From assembly GCF_003171655.1 (NCBI RefSeq), contig NZ_QFZL01000001.1:682001-746000 (forward strand): 64,000 nucleotides of DNA, written 5' to 3'. The notes under the pieces are model-generated. The model was given only the letters and a program-made list of their open reading frames with translations. It ran no database searches and had not been told where the DNA came from. Positions 45,695 through 54,684 of this stretch are shown here, piece by piece. This DNA comes from Stakelama portus (lineage in GTDB: Bacteria; Pseudomonadota; Alphaproteobacteria; Sphingomonadales; Sphingomonadaceae). The translations under genes were made by a program, and so were the position numbers. Position 1 is the first letter of the stretch; the number at the start of each line of letters is the position of its first letter.

Positions 45695-47473
45695 ATGCTC
45701 AATTCGCTCCCGATTTCGCGCAAGCTGGCCGCAGCGTTCGGCACAATATTTCTGATCGCCGCCGTCGCGATGGGATTTGTCTTCGTGACGGCAAATCACG
45801 TCAGCAAGCTCAGCGACCGAAACGAAGTGTTCGATCGCGAACAATCGCTTGCCGCCGAGGTCGAGACCAGCCTGCTTCGCGCGGTCGGGCATTATCGCGC
45901 GTTCGAGGCGAAGAATGATGCGGCGCAGGCGGTCGCCTATCAGGAATCGATTGCCGAGTTCGACGAGCACGTAAAAGCGCTGGCCCCGCTGCTGACCGAG
46001 CAGCAGGACATCGCCTTGCTGGAAAGCACCCGTGCCACTGCGGCAAAATGGCGCCGCGAAGTAGCCGACCCCGCAATCGCGCGCGCGCAACTGGGTGAAC
46101 TGCCCAAAGGTTCTCAAGGGGCACATCTGATCGAAGGGATCATCTCCGGCGCGGAGAAGCTGCGCGAGGAGAAGCATCTCCAGGTCGAACATGCGCTGCA
46201 GGAGATCAAGGCCGCCGGCAAGCGCGAGGATATGGTGATCGCTCTGGGCGGGATCGCGATGTTGCTCGTCGCGTTCCTGATGTGGATGGTGCTGCGCAAG
46301 CAGATCGGCCATCCGGTCACCGAAATGACCGGCGTGATGCGCGAACTGGCCGACGGGAATAACGACGTTACCGTGCCGGCGATCGGGCGAGGCGACGAAA
46401 TCGGCGCGATGGCGACGGCCGTGCTGGTGTTCCGCGACAATGCCATTGCCAAGGCAGAGGCCGAAGCGCGGAAAGCGATTGCCGATGCCGAACAGCGCGA
46501 AGTGGTCGAAACGCTTTCCGAGCGGCTGGAGAAGGTCGCAGACGGCGATCTGACGGCGCTGATCCAGGGCGATTTCCCGCAAAGCTATTCGGTTCTGCGC
46601 GACAATTTCAATTCCGCCATCGGTTCGCTGCGCGACGCGATCGCAACCGTCGTCATCAGCACCAGCTCGATCCGGGGCAGCTCAAGCGAAGTAGCGGTAG
46701 CTTCGGAAGACCTTGCCAAGCGCGCCGAAGGCAATGCCGCCAGCCTGGAGCAGACTTCCGCCGCGCTGTGCCAGATGGACGAACGGCTGCGCGGCACCGC
46801 TACCGCCGCTGCCGACACGGTGGCGAGCACGTCGGCAGCGCAGGGCGCCGCAGGCGAGGGGCGCAAAGTCACCGATGGCGCGGTACAGGCGATGGCGCGG
46901 GTCGCGGCAGGCGCCGAAGGCATCGACAGTGTGATCGAGGGGCTGGACAAGATCGCGTTCCAGACGCGCGTGCTGGCGATGAATGCGGCGGTCGAGGCCG
47001 GGCGCGCAGGCGAAGCCGGACGCGGATTTGCAGTGGTTGCCGATCTGGTTTCGGCGCTTGCGATGCGCGCCGAAGAAGAAGCCAAGCGCGCGCGCGAACA
47101 GCTGGTGTCGACTCAGACCGACATCGGTTCCGCGGTAGAGGCGGTGCGCAACGTCGATTCGGCGCTCAACGGCATTTCCGACGGCGTCGACCGGGTGTTC
47201 GAACTGGTCAACGGAATCGCCGTCGACAATACGGCGCAATCTGCCGCGCTTTCGGAAATCAACGTTGCGATCGGCGGGATGGACCGCGCGACGCAGCAGA
47301 ATGCGGCGATGGTGGAGGAAACCTCGGCTGCATCGCGTACGCTTGCCACCGAAGTCCAGACGCTGGCTGCGCTGACATCGCGGTTCGTCATCGAAAACGG
47401 CGGGCGCGCTGCGCGGTCCGTTGCGCCGAAGTCAAAAATGACGGTAACCGCAGTTTCGGCTGTCGCCGCCTGA
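45695..47473 (+). CDS. Methyl-accepting chemotaxis protein
   Basis: The 592-residue receptor has a first membrane helix (about residues 11-33), a periplasmic four-helix-like sensor, a second helix near 185-205 and HAMP. The signalling domain has a tip with [43 protein letters not shown]. Compared with classical tips ([37 protein letters not shown]) several positions differ. ATG 45695 was chosen for its membrane helix and AAGAGG. It lies among carbon genes with no che cluster near. Confidence 0.9.
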   Translation: [592 protein letters not shown]

Positions 47474-47516
47474 CGTTTCCACGCTTCCGCTCACGCGGAA
47501 AACCTCGAAAGAGGCG

Positions 47517-47556
47517 CCCCGACGATGTTCGTGCCACGGCATCGTCGGGGTTGTTG
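47517..47556 (+). terminator. Rho-independent terminator after the chemoreceptor
   Basis: An 11-base perfect stem (47517-47527 with 47540-47550) with a 12-base loop is followed by TTGTTG. It separates the receptor from the aldolase gene. Confidence 0.7.
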
Positions 47557-47628
47557 CGGCTTCCTACCTCCGCGTCTAACAGGTCGTGAAGATTGCCGAT
47601 CCACGGCAACATTGCGGGGAAAAGACAT

Positions 47629-48534
47629 ATGCAAGATGCGGAAATGACGACGAAGATCGCTTCGGGTAAGGGCTTTATCGCGGCGCTCGACCAGAGCGGC
47701 GGTTCGACGCCCAAGGCGCTGCGCGGCTATGGAATCGAGGAAAGCGAATATTCGGGCGACGATGAAATGTTCGCGCTCATTCACAAGATGCGCAGCCGCA
47801 TCATTTCCTCGCCCGCTTTCACCGGCGACAAGGTGATCGGCGCGATCCTGTTCGAAAAGACGATGGACGGCGAAGTCGACGGCAAGCCGACCCCGACCGC
47901 GCTGCGCGACAAGGGCGTCGTTCCCTTCATCAAGATCGACAAGGGTCTGGAGGCCGAGGAAAATGGCGTTCAGATGATGAAGCCGATGCCCGAGCTCGAC
48001 GCGCTGCTCACGCGTGCCAAGGGACTGGGCGTGTTCGGCACCAAGGAACGATCGGTGATCAACGCCGCCAATCAGGCGGGTATCGAAGCGATCGTGAAGC
48101 AGCAGTTCGAAGTCGGCCAGCAGGTGCTTGCTGCCGGGCTGATGCCGATTCTCGAACCCGAAGTGAACATCAAGAGCGCCGATCGCGCTGCATCCGACGT
48201 GATCCTGCTCGCCGAGATCGCCAAGGCGCTGGCGGCGATGCCGGGCGACGACAAGGTGATGCTCAAGCTGTCGATTCCGGCAGTTGCCGGCACGTTCGAT
48301 CCGCTGGTCAACCATCCGCGCGTGCTGCGCGTCGTGGCGCTGTCGGGCGGCTATAGCCGTCCCGAAGCCTGTGCCGAACTGGCCAAGAACAAGGGCATGA
48401 TCGCAAGCTTCAGCCGCGCGCTGCTCGAGGATCTGCGCGCGCAGATGAGCGACGAGGAATTCGACGCCGCGCTGGGCAGCGCGATCGACGAAATCTATGC
48501 GGCCTCAGTCGACAAGGCGACTGTCGCGGCCTGA
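47629..48534 (+). CDS. fda: Class I fructose-bisphosphate aldolase
   Basis: The 301-residue aldolase is of the Schiff-base class. GKGFIAALDQSGGSTPKALRGYGI, FEKTMDG, FIKIDKGLEAE and MLKLSIPAVAGTFD (likely Schiff-base lysine) are seen. It cleaves fructose-1,6-bisphosphate in glycolysis or runs in reverse in gluconeogenesis. GCGGGGAAAAG precedes ATG 47629. Its proximity to gap/pgk/tkt groups lower glycolysis in 8 kb. Confidence 0.95.
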   Translation: MQDAEMTTKIASGKGFIAALDQSGGSTPKALRGYGIEESEYSGDDEMFALIHKMRSRIISSPAFTGDKVIGAILFEKTMDGEVDGKPTPTALRDKGVVPFIKIDKGLEAEENGVQMMKPMPELDALLTRAKGLGVFGTKERSVINAANQAGIEAIVKQQFEVGQQVLAAGLMPILEPEVNIKSADRAASDVILLAEIAKALAAMPGDDKVMLKLSIPAVAGTFDPLVNHPRVLRVVALSGGYSRPEACAELAKNKGMIASFSRALLEDLRAQMSDEEFDAALGSAIDEIYAASVDKATVAA

Positions 48535-48547
48535 CCCATTGGCGCGC

Positions 48548-48581
48548 GCCGCCATGTCGATGCACTGCCGGAAATGGCGGC
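48548..48581. terminator. Hairpin between aldolase and thiE
   Basis: An 8-base stem GCCGCCAT/ATGGCGGC (48548-48555 with 48574-48581) without a T run lies just after the aldolase stop. Confidence 0.4.
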
Positions 48582-48644
48582 GTCGGCATGGCGGTCGTGC
48601 GGGTGCCGTCACGCTCCCGCTAGGCGCGGCGCGCGAGTGGCGAT

Positions 48645-49358
48645 ATGGCAGGCGCCATGATTCCCGATACCATGACGCCCGATGATGATCCGCTCGGCCC
48701 GCTCGATGCCGATTTCGCAACGCGTTTCGAACGCGACGGCACGCGCGGAACGTGCCAGCTCTATCTGATCTCGCCGCCCGATGTCGGCGGGGATTTTCCC
48801 GATCGGCTGCGCCGCGCGCTGGGCGCTGGGCCGGTCGCGGCGTTCCAGTTCCGGGTCAAGGGCGTCGATCAGCATGCTGCGGCGAAGCTGGCCGAGCCGC
48901 TGCAGGCGATCTGCGCCGAACATGATGTCGCGTTCATCGTCAACGACAGCGTCAGCCTCGCCAAAAGGCTGGGCGCCGATGGCGTGCATCTGGGCCAGGA
49001 AGATGGCGATGCGCGTGAGGCACGATCGGTGCTGGGACCGAACGTACAGATCGGCGTCACCTGTCACGACAGCCGCCATCTGGCGATGGAGGCGGGGGAG
49101 GCTGGCGCCGATTATGTCGCGTTCGGCAGTTTCTATCCCACCAGCACCAAGGAAGTGCGCCATCATCCCGAACCGGTGATCCTGAGCTGGTGGTCGGCGC
49201 TGTTCGAGCTGCCCTGTGTCGCGATCGGCGGGATCACGCCGGAAAATGCCGCGCCGCTGGTCAAGGCGGGCGCCGATTTCCTGGCGGTGAGCGGTTCGGT
49301 CTGGAGCGGGGACGAGGAAGCCGCGGTCAAGGCATTTGCGGCGCTGCTGAACGGTTAG
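48645..49358 (+). CDS. thiE: Thiamine-phosphate synthase
   Basis: The 237-residue TIM-barrel enzyme joins HMP-PP and THZ-P to thiamine phosphate. FQFRVKGVD, FIVNDSVSLAK, GVHLGQEDGD, GVTCHDS, YVAFGSFYPTSTK and AIGGITPENA are the conserved motifs. The N-terminal 25 residues are longer than usual, and ATGs at 48657 and 48672 are alternatives; no strong ribosome site decides. No TPP riboswitch was recognised upstream. The stop overlaps the channel gene on the other strand by 4 bases. Confidence 0.92.
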   Translation: MAGAMIPDTMTPDDDPLGPLDADFATRFERDGTRGTCQLYLISPPDVGGDFPDRLRRALGAGPVAAFQFRVKGVDQHAAAKLAEPLQAICAEHDVAFIVNDSVSLAKRLGADGVHLGQEDGDAREARSVLGPNVQIGVTCHDSRHLAMEAGEAGADYVAFGSFYPTSTKEVRHHPEPVILSWWSALFELPCVAIGGITPENAAPLVKAGADFLAVSGSVWSGDEEAAVKAFAALLNG

Positions 49359-50434
49359 AAACGGTTGCGCCCGACCTGCATCTTGGATCTGGGCTGAAAC
49401 AATGCCCGTGCCACGCGCGATGCGTGGCGCATCACGATCAGCAACCGGTCGCCCGGTTCGATCCGGTCGTCGCTGGCGGGGCGCGTGATGACTTCCTCGC
49501 CGCGATCGATCTGGACGATGAACATCGCGCCCTCCGCCATCCGTTCGGCGCCGGACACGGTCATGCCACAGATCGCCGCATTGTCGGGGACCAGTGTCTG
49601 TTCGAGCTCAAGGCCGAGTTTTCCCAGTTCGGAACGTGAATGCCGCACCCTTTCGTCGGTCGCGGCCCATTCGCCACGCGGGAACAGGATCATCCGCGCA
49701 ATCCGCTCGGCGCCGATATGGGTGGGAAAGACGATGTGATCGGCGCCCGCCTGACGCAGCTTGCGATCGGTGGTCGGCGCTTCGCCGCGCGCGATGATCT
49801 CGACCCGGTCGTTGAGGCTCCGGGCACTCAGGCTGATGAAGACATTGGCCGCATCGTCGGGCAGCACCGTCGCCAGCGCGCGGGCACGCGCGACGCCCGC
49901 GGCGATCAGCGTGTCCTCTTCGGTGGCTTCGCCATGCAGGCACAGATGCCCGGCCTCTTCGGCTTCGTGCAATCGCGCATCGTTGCGCTCGATAATGACC
50001 AGCGGGACCTTTGCTTCGGCCAGATCGGCGGCGAGCATCTGGCCGATCCGGCCATAACCGCAGATGACGACATGATGGTCGAGCTTGTCGATGCGCGCCT
50101 GCATTCGCGTGGCTCCAAGGATCTGGCGCAACTGGATCACAGTGAAGAACTGGACCAGAGCGCTGGTGAGCAAGATCATTCCGGTGCAACCGAGCACCAT
50201 GGTGACGATAGTGACGGTGTGGAGATAGGTGGTGTCGATCGGCCGCACTTCGCCATAGCCGACGGTGTAGATGGTGAGCAGCACCATGTAGCTGGCGTCG
50301 GTGAGGCTCCACCCCGCCGCCATATAGGCGATCGTCGACACCGCGGTGACCGAGACCACGAAAATCAGGATCGAAACCAGATTGCGCGTCGGCGAACCGA
50401 GCAGGTTCTCAGCGCCGGATATTAGTCTCCGCAT
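49355..50434 (-). CDS. Potassium channel with TrkA-N/TrkA-C (RCK) domains
   Basis: The 359-residue channel has two membrane helices flanking the selectivity filter TIYTVGYGE. The cytosolic part has a RCK N domain (VVICGYGRIGQMLAADLAE, the Rossmann GxGxxG) and a C-terminal TrkA-C domain from about residue 270. It resembles Kch/MthK-type channels. The RCK site should bind nucleotide or Ca2+. It converges on thiE and is divergent from the M23 peptidase. Confidence 0.93.
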   Translation of the reverse strand: MRRLISGAENLLGSPTRNLVSILIFVVSVTAVSTIAYMAAGWSLTDASYMVLLTIYTVGYGEVRPIDTTYLHTVTIVTMVLGCTGMILLTSALVQFFTVIQLRQILGATRMQARIDKLDHHVVICGYGRIGQMLAADLAEAKVPLVIIERNDARLHEAEEAGHLCLHGEATEEDTLIAAGVARARALATVLPDDAANVFISLSARSLNDRVEIIARGEAPTTDRKLRQAGADHIVFPTHIGAERIARMILFPRGEWAATDERVRHSRSELGKLGLELEQTLVPDNAAICGMTVSGAERMAEGAMFIVQIDRGEEVITRPASDDRIEPGDRLLIVMRHASRVARALFQPRSKMQVGRNRF

Positions 50435-50558
50435 GTCGGGGAAGGAATGTGACCCTGGTGCAGGGCGCTGTCCAGCAGGGAAACTCTCCGACGCGCAAAT
50501 CGTTGTCTTTGCGCAACGGCGCGGTCATTCTGCCGCGCGAAGGCGAGGAGAGACGGTT

Positions 50559-51245
50559 TTGGCCAAGGTGATCCGACGCGTGGCATGGTCGCTGGCGGCG
50601 CTGATCGTGCTGACGCTCGCATTGCTGGGTTCGATGGTCCGGGTGGAAATTCACGCGAACGGCGATGCGGTTGCTGCGCCGGCGCGCGCCGTTTCCGCCG
50701 ATCGGACGGCCGCGCTGCAGGAAGTGCCCGTGGCGACCGGCGCGAGCGCGGATATGCGGGCGAGCGGCGAAACCGCCGTCGCCGATGCCGGACAGCCGCC
50801 GCATCTTGTCCTGCCGGTACAAGGCGTGAAGGCCGGGGACCTGTATGACAGCTGGGGCGATCCGCGCGGCGACGGCACGCGGGGCCATACCGGTATCGAT
50901 ATCATGGCGCCGGGTGGCACCCCGGTGCTGGCCGCTGCGCCGGGCACGATCGAAAAGCTCTATTTCAGCCATGGCGGCGGCGGGATCACGATTTATGAAC
51001 GGTCGACCGACGGTAAATGGAGCTTCTATTACGCGCATCTGGGCGGCTATGCCCCCGGTATCGTCGAAGGGAAGCAAGTGGCGGCGGGCGATCCGATCGC
51101 TTATGTCGGCGACACCGGCAATGCCGGTGCGGGCAATCATCACCTGCATTTCGGCGTCTCGCGGATCGAGGCCGGGCAGGGGTGGTGGCAGGGCACGCCG
51201 GTTAACCCCTATCCGCTGCTTGCGGAGGCGCAATCCGGCGGCTAA
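50559..51245 (+). CDS. M23-family (LytM-type) cell-wall endopeptidase
   Basis: The 228-residue protein has an N-terminal membrane anchor (AWSLAALIVLTLALLGSMV). The C-terminal M23 domain has HTGIDI and HLHFGV, the metal-binding His/Asp and His residues. It cuts peptidoglycan cross-links or activates amidases at the cell envelope. A TTG start is chosen (50559, after GAGGAGAGAC), with a GTG nine bases downstream as alternative. It lies ahead of efp. Confidence 0.88.
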   Translation: MAKVIRRVAWSLAALIVLTLALLGSMVRVEIHANGDAVAAPARAVSADRTAALQEVPVATGASADMRASGETAVADAGQPPHLVLPVQGVKAGDLYDSWGDPRGDGTRGHTGIDIMAPGGTPVLAAAPGTIEKLYFSHGGGGITIYERSTDGKWSFYYAHLGGYAPGIVEGKQVAAGDPIAYVGDTGNAGAGNHHLHFGVSRIEAGQGWWQGTPVNPYPLLAEAQSGG

Positions 51246-51287
51246 AGGCCGCGCTCGCTCTTTTACAACCAGACTATAGGCGATCCC

Positions 51288-51851
51288 ATGAAGATCAGCG
51301 GCGTGGACATCCGTCCTGGCAACATCATCGAATATGAAGGCGGCCTGTGGCGCGCCGTGAAGATCCAGCACACCCAGCCCGGCAAGGGCGGCGCCTATAT
51401 GCAGGTCGAGCTCAAGAACCTGCGCGATGGCCGCAAGAACAATGTCCGTTTCCGTTCGGCGGAAACGGTCGAGCGCGTGCGGCTGGACACCAAGGATTTC
51501 CAGTTCCTGTTCGCCGATGGCGACATGCTGACGTTCATGGACAAGGACACGTACGAACAGATCACGCTGCCCAGCGACCTGCTCGGCGATGCCGCCGCGT
51601 TCCTGCAGGACGGCATGGACGTGCTGATGGAAATGTATGAGGAAGAAGCGCTTTCGGTGCAGCTTCCCGACACGATCGAAGCGACGATCGTCGAAGCCGA
51701 CGCGGTGGTGAAGGGGCAAACCGCCTCTTCGAGCTACAAGCCCGCGGTGCTCGACAATGGCGTGCGGATCATGGTGCCGCCGCATATCGAAGCCGGCACG
51801 CGCGTCGTCGTCGATGTGTACGAACAAGCCTATGTGAAGCGCGCGGAATAA
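51288..51851 (+). CDS. efp: Translation elongation factor P
   Basis: The 187-residue EF-P rescues ribosomes stalled at proline stretches. [37 protein letters not shown] contains the loop with Lys33, the post-translational modification site. The three beta-barrel domains are complete. No epmA or earP is visible near, so the modification route cannot be told. Confidence 0.97.
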   Translation: MKISGVDIRPGNIIEYEGGLWRAVKIQHTQPGKGGAYMQVELKNLRDGRKNNVRFRSAETVERVRLDTKDFQFLFADGDMLTFMDKDTYEQITLPSDLLGDAAAFLQDGMDVLMEMYEEEALSVQLPDTIEATIVEADAVVKGQTASSSYKPAVLDNGVRIMVPPHIEAGTRVVVDVYEQAYVKRAE

Positions 51852-51861
51852 TGCGTGCTTG

Positions 51862-51980
51862 CCTCTCCCGCTGGCGGGAGGGGGTAGCGGGTGGGCTAAC
51901 GCCCGCCGCAATTGCCACCGTTTGCGGCAGGCCGGGTGTCCATCCCGGCCGCTCCCGCATGCGGTAGGGGAGAAGTTAAG
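51862..51980. repeat. Short REP-like palindromic sequence between efp and suhB
   Basis: CTCCCGC-TG-GCGGGAG at 51865-51880 and a second GC-rich palindrome near 51955-51972 lie in the 129-base gap. They may end the efp transcript but no T run follows. Confidence 0.4.
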
Positions 51981-52796
51981 TTGGTTTCCCATTCCGGACT
52001 TATCACTGTCATGGAACGTGCCGCGCGCAAGGCGGGGCCGCGCCTGCGTCGTGATTTCAACGAAGTCCAGCAGTTGCAGGTTTCGAGAAAGGGCCCGGCC
52101 GATTTCGTGTCCGCCGCCGATCGGCGCGCCGAAGAAACGCTGGTCGAGGAACTGCGCAAGGCGCGGCCCGACTGGGGATTCCTGGTCGAGGAATCGGGCG
52201 TGATCGAAGGCGATCCGGACAAGCCGCGCTGGATCATCGATCCGCTCGACGGCACCACCAATTTCCTCCACGGCATCCCGCATTTCGCGATGTCGATCGC
52301 AGTCGAGGATCCGCGCGGGAGCCAGGGCAAGCCCGAAATCACCCATGGCTATATCTATCAGCCGCTGACCGACGAGAGCTTCTGGGCCGAAAAGGGCCGG
52401 GGCGCATGGTTGCAGGACCAGCGGCTGCGCGTATCGGCGCGTCGCCATCTGGACGAAGCGCTGATCGCCACCGGCATTCCCTTTCTGGGTCATGGCAATT
52501 TCGCGCAGTGGAACCGCATTTTCGGCGCGGTCGCGCCCGAAGTTGCGGGTATCCGCCGGCTGGGATCGGCGGCGCTCGATCTCGCCTGGGTCGCAGCGGG
52601 CCGGTTCGACGGCTATTGGGAAAGCGACCTTCAGCCGTGGGACGTCGCGGCGGGCATGTTGATCGTCAAGGAAGCGGGCGGTTTCATCACCGATTTCCGC
52701 GGGCAGGACATGGCGATGCAGCGCAGCCAGTTCCTTGCCGCGAACGATGTGCTTCATTCCAAACTGCATAAGCTGGTGGCCGGGGCGCTGCGGTGA
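51981..52796 (+). CDS. suhB: Inositol monophosphatase family protein SuhB
   Basis: The 271-residue Mg2+-dependent phosphatase has WIIDPLDGTTNFLHG (metal-binding DxDGT) and WESDLQPWDVAAGMLIV near the C-terminus. In enterobacteria SuhB also joins the rRNA antitermination complex. The TTG at 51981 is preferred (VSHSGLITVMERAARKAG, with AGGGGAGAAG seven bases upstream). Confidence 0.94.
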   Translation: MVSHSGLITVMERAARKAGPRLRRDFNEVQQLQVSRKGPADFVSAADRRAEETLVEELRKARPDWGFLVEESGVIEGDPDKPRWIIDPLDGTTNFLHGIPHFAMSIAVEDPRGSQGKPEITHGYIYQPLTDESFWAEKGRGAWLQDQRLRVSARRHLDEALIATGIPFLGHGNFAQWNRIFGAVAPEVAGIRRLGSAALDLAWVAAGRFDGYWESDLQPWDVAAGMLIVKEAGGFITDFRGQDMAMQRSQFLAANDVLHSKLHKLVAGALR

Positions 52797-53680
52797 TTCG
52801 GTTCGGCGCATTGGCGCTGGCGTTTTTCGCCACCGCCAGTTCGCCCGAAGTGATTTTTTCGGTTCCCGAGCAGCATCGCCTGGTCGAAGGCATTGCGACC
52901 GACGGCGAGACCATCTGGCTGTCCAGCGTCCTCGATCGCACGATATTGGTCCGCGCCGGCGGAGCGACCGACAGTTTCGCGCTGCCCGCCGGAACATCCT
53001 ACCCGCTGGGGCTGGCCTGGGACGCGACGCGTGGATGGTTGTGGGTGGCGACCGATTGTCCCGACCTGCCCGATATTCCGCGATGCGATTCGGGCGCGCT
53101 GATCGCGCTCGACCGGACGGGGCAGCTGATGGCTAGCGTTTCGCCGGGCGAGGGCTTTCATCCCGGCGACGTCTCGGCCGCAGGCGGCGGCGTGTTCGTT
53201 TCGGACGGGCTGAACGGCGCGGTCTATCGATTGCGCGGCGACACGCTGGAAACGCTGGTCGCGCCGGGTGTCGGACGATCGGCACAGGGCAGCGCGCTTA
53301 CCGAAGATGGTACCAGGCTGGTGGTCGCCGATTATGGGCGCGGAGTCGCCATGATCGACCTGGCGACCGGCGAGCGGACCTTGCTGCCGATGGCGGGGGA
53401 CCGGCCGCTGCGCGGACTGGACGGGCTGGTGCGCGTGGGTGCGGATTATTATGCCGTCCATAACGGCAGCAGCCCCGGATCGCTGGTCCGGTTCCGGATC
53501 GAAGGCGCCGCGATCGACGTTGCGGTGATTCATCATGGTGCCCCGCTGGTCGATCCGACCCAGATCGCCAGCGACGGCGCGCAATTGCTGATCGTCGCGG
53601 ATGCCGGCTGGCCCGGCGCGAGCGATCCGCAGGCGCCGCACCGCGGCCCGGACACCGTGGTCGCGTTGCCGCTTCGCTGA
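52793..53680 (+). CDS. Beta-propeller (SMP-30/NHL-like) secreted protein
   Basis: The 295-residue protein begins at a GTG overlapping the suhB stop (GTGA). A weak signal region (RFGALALAFFATASS) is followed by repeated blades: LVEGIATDGETIWLSS, YPLGLAWDATRGWLWVATDC, PGDVSAAGGGVFVSD, GSALTEDGTRLVVADYG. Similar proteins are SMP-30/gluconolactonase or NHL-repeat domains; no catalytic residues can be assigned. A Fur-box-like palindrome and nuoA lie right after it. Confidence 0.85.
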   Translation: MIRFGALALAFFATASSPEVIFSVPEQHRLVEGIATDGETIWLSSVLDRTILVRAGGATDSFALPAGTSYPLGLAWDATRGWLWVATDCPDLPDIPRCDSGALIALDRTGQLMASVSPGEGFHPGDVSAAGGGVFVSDGLNGAVYRLRGDTLETLVAPGVGRSAQGSALTEDGTRLVVADYGRGVAMIDLATGERTLLPMAGDRPLRGLDGLVRVGADYYAVHNGSSPGSLVRFRIEGAAIDVAVIHHGAPLVDPTQIASDGAQLLIVADAGWPGASDPQAPHRGPDTVVALPLR

Positions 53681-53689
53681 ACCAGTAGT

Positions 53690-53704
53690 TGCGAATGATT
53701 CTCA
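53690..53704. promoter_or_regulatory. Fur-box-like 7-1-7 palindrome upstream of nuoA
   Basis: TGCGAAT-G-ATTCTCA is a 7-1-7 inverted repeat with 6 of 7 arm positions symmetric. It closely follows the alphaproteobacterial Fur/iron-box pattern TGCGAATNATTCTCA. It starts 10 bases after the beta-propeller stop and 90 bases before nuoA. Confidence 0.55.
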
Positions 53705-53749
53705 GGGCTTCCGGGCCTTGCGGCTCACCCGGCACAGTCCTAGAAGCCC
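53705..53749 (+). promoter_or_regulatory. Potential structured leader of the nuo operon
   Basis: GGGCTTC (about 53705) pairs with GAAGCCC (about 53742), enclosing a second stem CCGGG/CCCGG. The hairpin covers most of the leader between the Fur-like box and the nuoA ribosome site. No classic terminator tail follows. Confidence 0.35.
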
Positions 53750-53779
53750 CCTGTGTTTCCGCAATTGCGAGAAGGCCCC

Positions 53780-54154
53780 TTGGTCGACCTCAGCCAATAT
53801 CTGCCGATCCTGCTCTTTCTGGGCGTGGCTCTGGCGCTCTCCGCCACGTTCGTGTTTCTGCCGATGCTGGTCGCTCGCCTGACGGGCGCGCATCAGCCGA
53901 CGCCGGAAAAACTGTCCGAATATGAATGCGGCTTTCCCGCGTTCGAGGATTCGCGCAGCCAGTTCGACGTGCGCTTCTATCTGGTCGCGATCCTGTTCAT
54001 CGTGTTCGATCTGGAGGCGGCGTTCCTGTTCCCCTGGGCAGTGACGGTGTTCGATCTGGGCTGGGTCGCCTGGATTTCGATGATGGTGTTCATTGCCGAG
54101 CTGGCGCTTGGCCTTGTCTATGCGTGGAAAAAGGGAGCGCTGGAATGGGAGTAG
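53780..54154 (+). CDS. nuoA: NADH-quinone oxidoreductase subunit A
   Basis: The 124-residue membrane subunit of respiratory complex I starts at TTG 53780 ([14 protein letters not shown]), preceded by GAGAAGG. Three membrane helices and the conserved [40 protein letters not shown] are clear. It is the first gene of the nuo operon; its stop lies inside nuoB (10-base overlap). Confidence 0.97.
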   Translation: MVDLSQYLPILLFLGVALALSATFVFLPMLVARLTGAHQPTPEKLSEYECGFPAFEDSRSQFDVRFYLVAILFIVFDLEAAFLFPWAVTVFDLGWVAWISMMVFIAELALGLVYAWKKGALEWE

Positions 54155-54684
54155 ATCTTACCACGCCGCCGCCGCCCGGCACTGCGCCGGACCTGGCATT
54201 CTATAACGACATCAATGCCGAGCTGGGCGACAAGGGCTTTCTGGTCACTTCGACCGAAGAGCTTTTCCAATGGGCGCGTACCGGTTCGCTGTGGTGGATG
54301 ACCTTTGGTCTTGCCTGCTGCGCGGTCGAGATGATCCATGTGAACATGCCGCGTTACGACATGGAGCGGTTCGGCGCCGCGCCGCGTGCGTCTCCGCGTC
54401 AGTCGGACGTGATGATCGTCGCGGGTACGCTGTGCAACAAGATGGCGCCGGCGCTGCGCCGCGTGTACGATCAGATGTCCGAGCCGAAATATGTGATTTC
54501 GATGGGCAGCTGCGCCAATGGCGGCGGCTATTATCACTATAGCTACAGCGTCGTGCGCGGATGCGATCGCATCGTGCCGGTCGACATCTATGTCCCCGGC
54601 TGTCCGCCGACCGCCGAGGCGCTGCTTTATGGCGTGATGCAGTTGCAGCGGAAGATTCGCCGCGTCGGGACGATCGAACGGTGA
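54145..54684 (+). CDS. nuoB: NADH-quinone oxidoreductase subunit B
   Basis: The 179-residue subunit carries iron-sulfur cluster N2. The ligands are in GLACCAVE (two adjacent Cys), [10 protein letters not shown] and [11 protein letters not shown]. The ATG overlaps nuoA's end, with GGGAGC upstream inside nuoA. Its stop touches the next gene (TGATG), a secreted protein rather than nuoC. Confidence 0.97.
   Translation: MGVDLTTPPPPGTAPDLAFYNDINAELGDKGFLVTSTEELFQWARTGSLWWMTFGLACCAVEMIHVNMPRYDMERFGAAPRASPRQSDVMIVAGTLCNKMAPALRRVYDQMSEPKYVISMGSCANGGGYYHYSYSVVRGCDRIVPVDIYVPGCPPTAEALLYGVMQLQRKIRRVGTIER

Noticed and set aside
48535..48656. A possible TPP riboswitch ahead of thiE
   Set aside because: The gap is short, and no thi-box CTGAGA motif or matching helices are visible.
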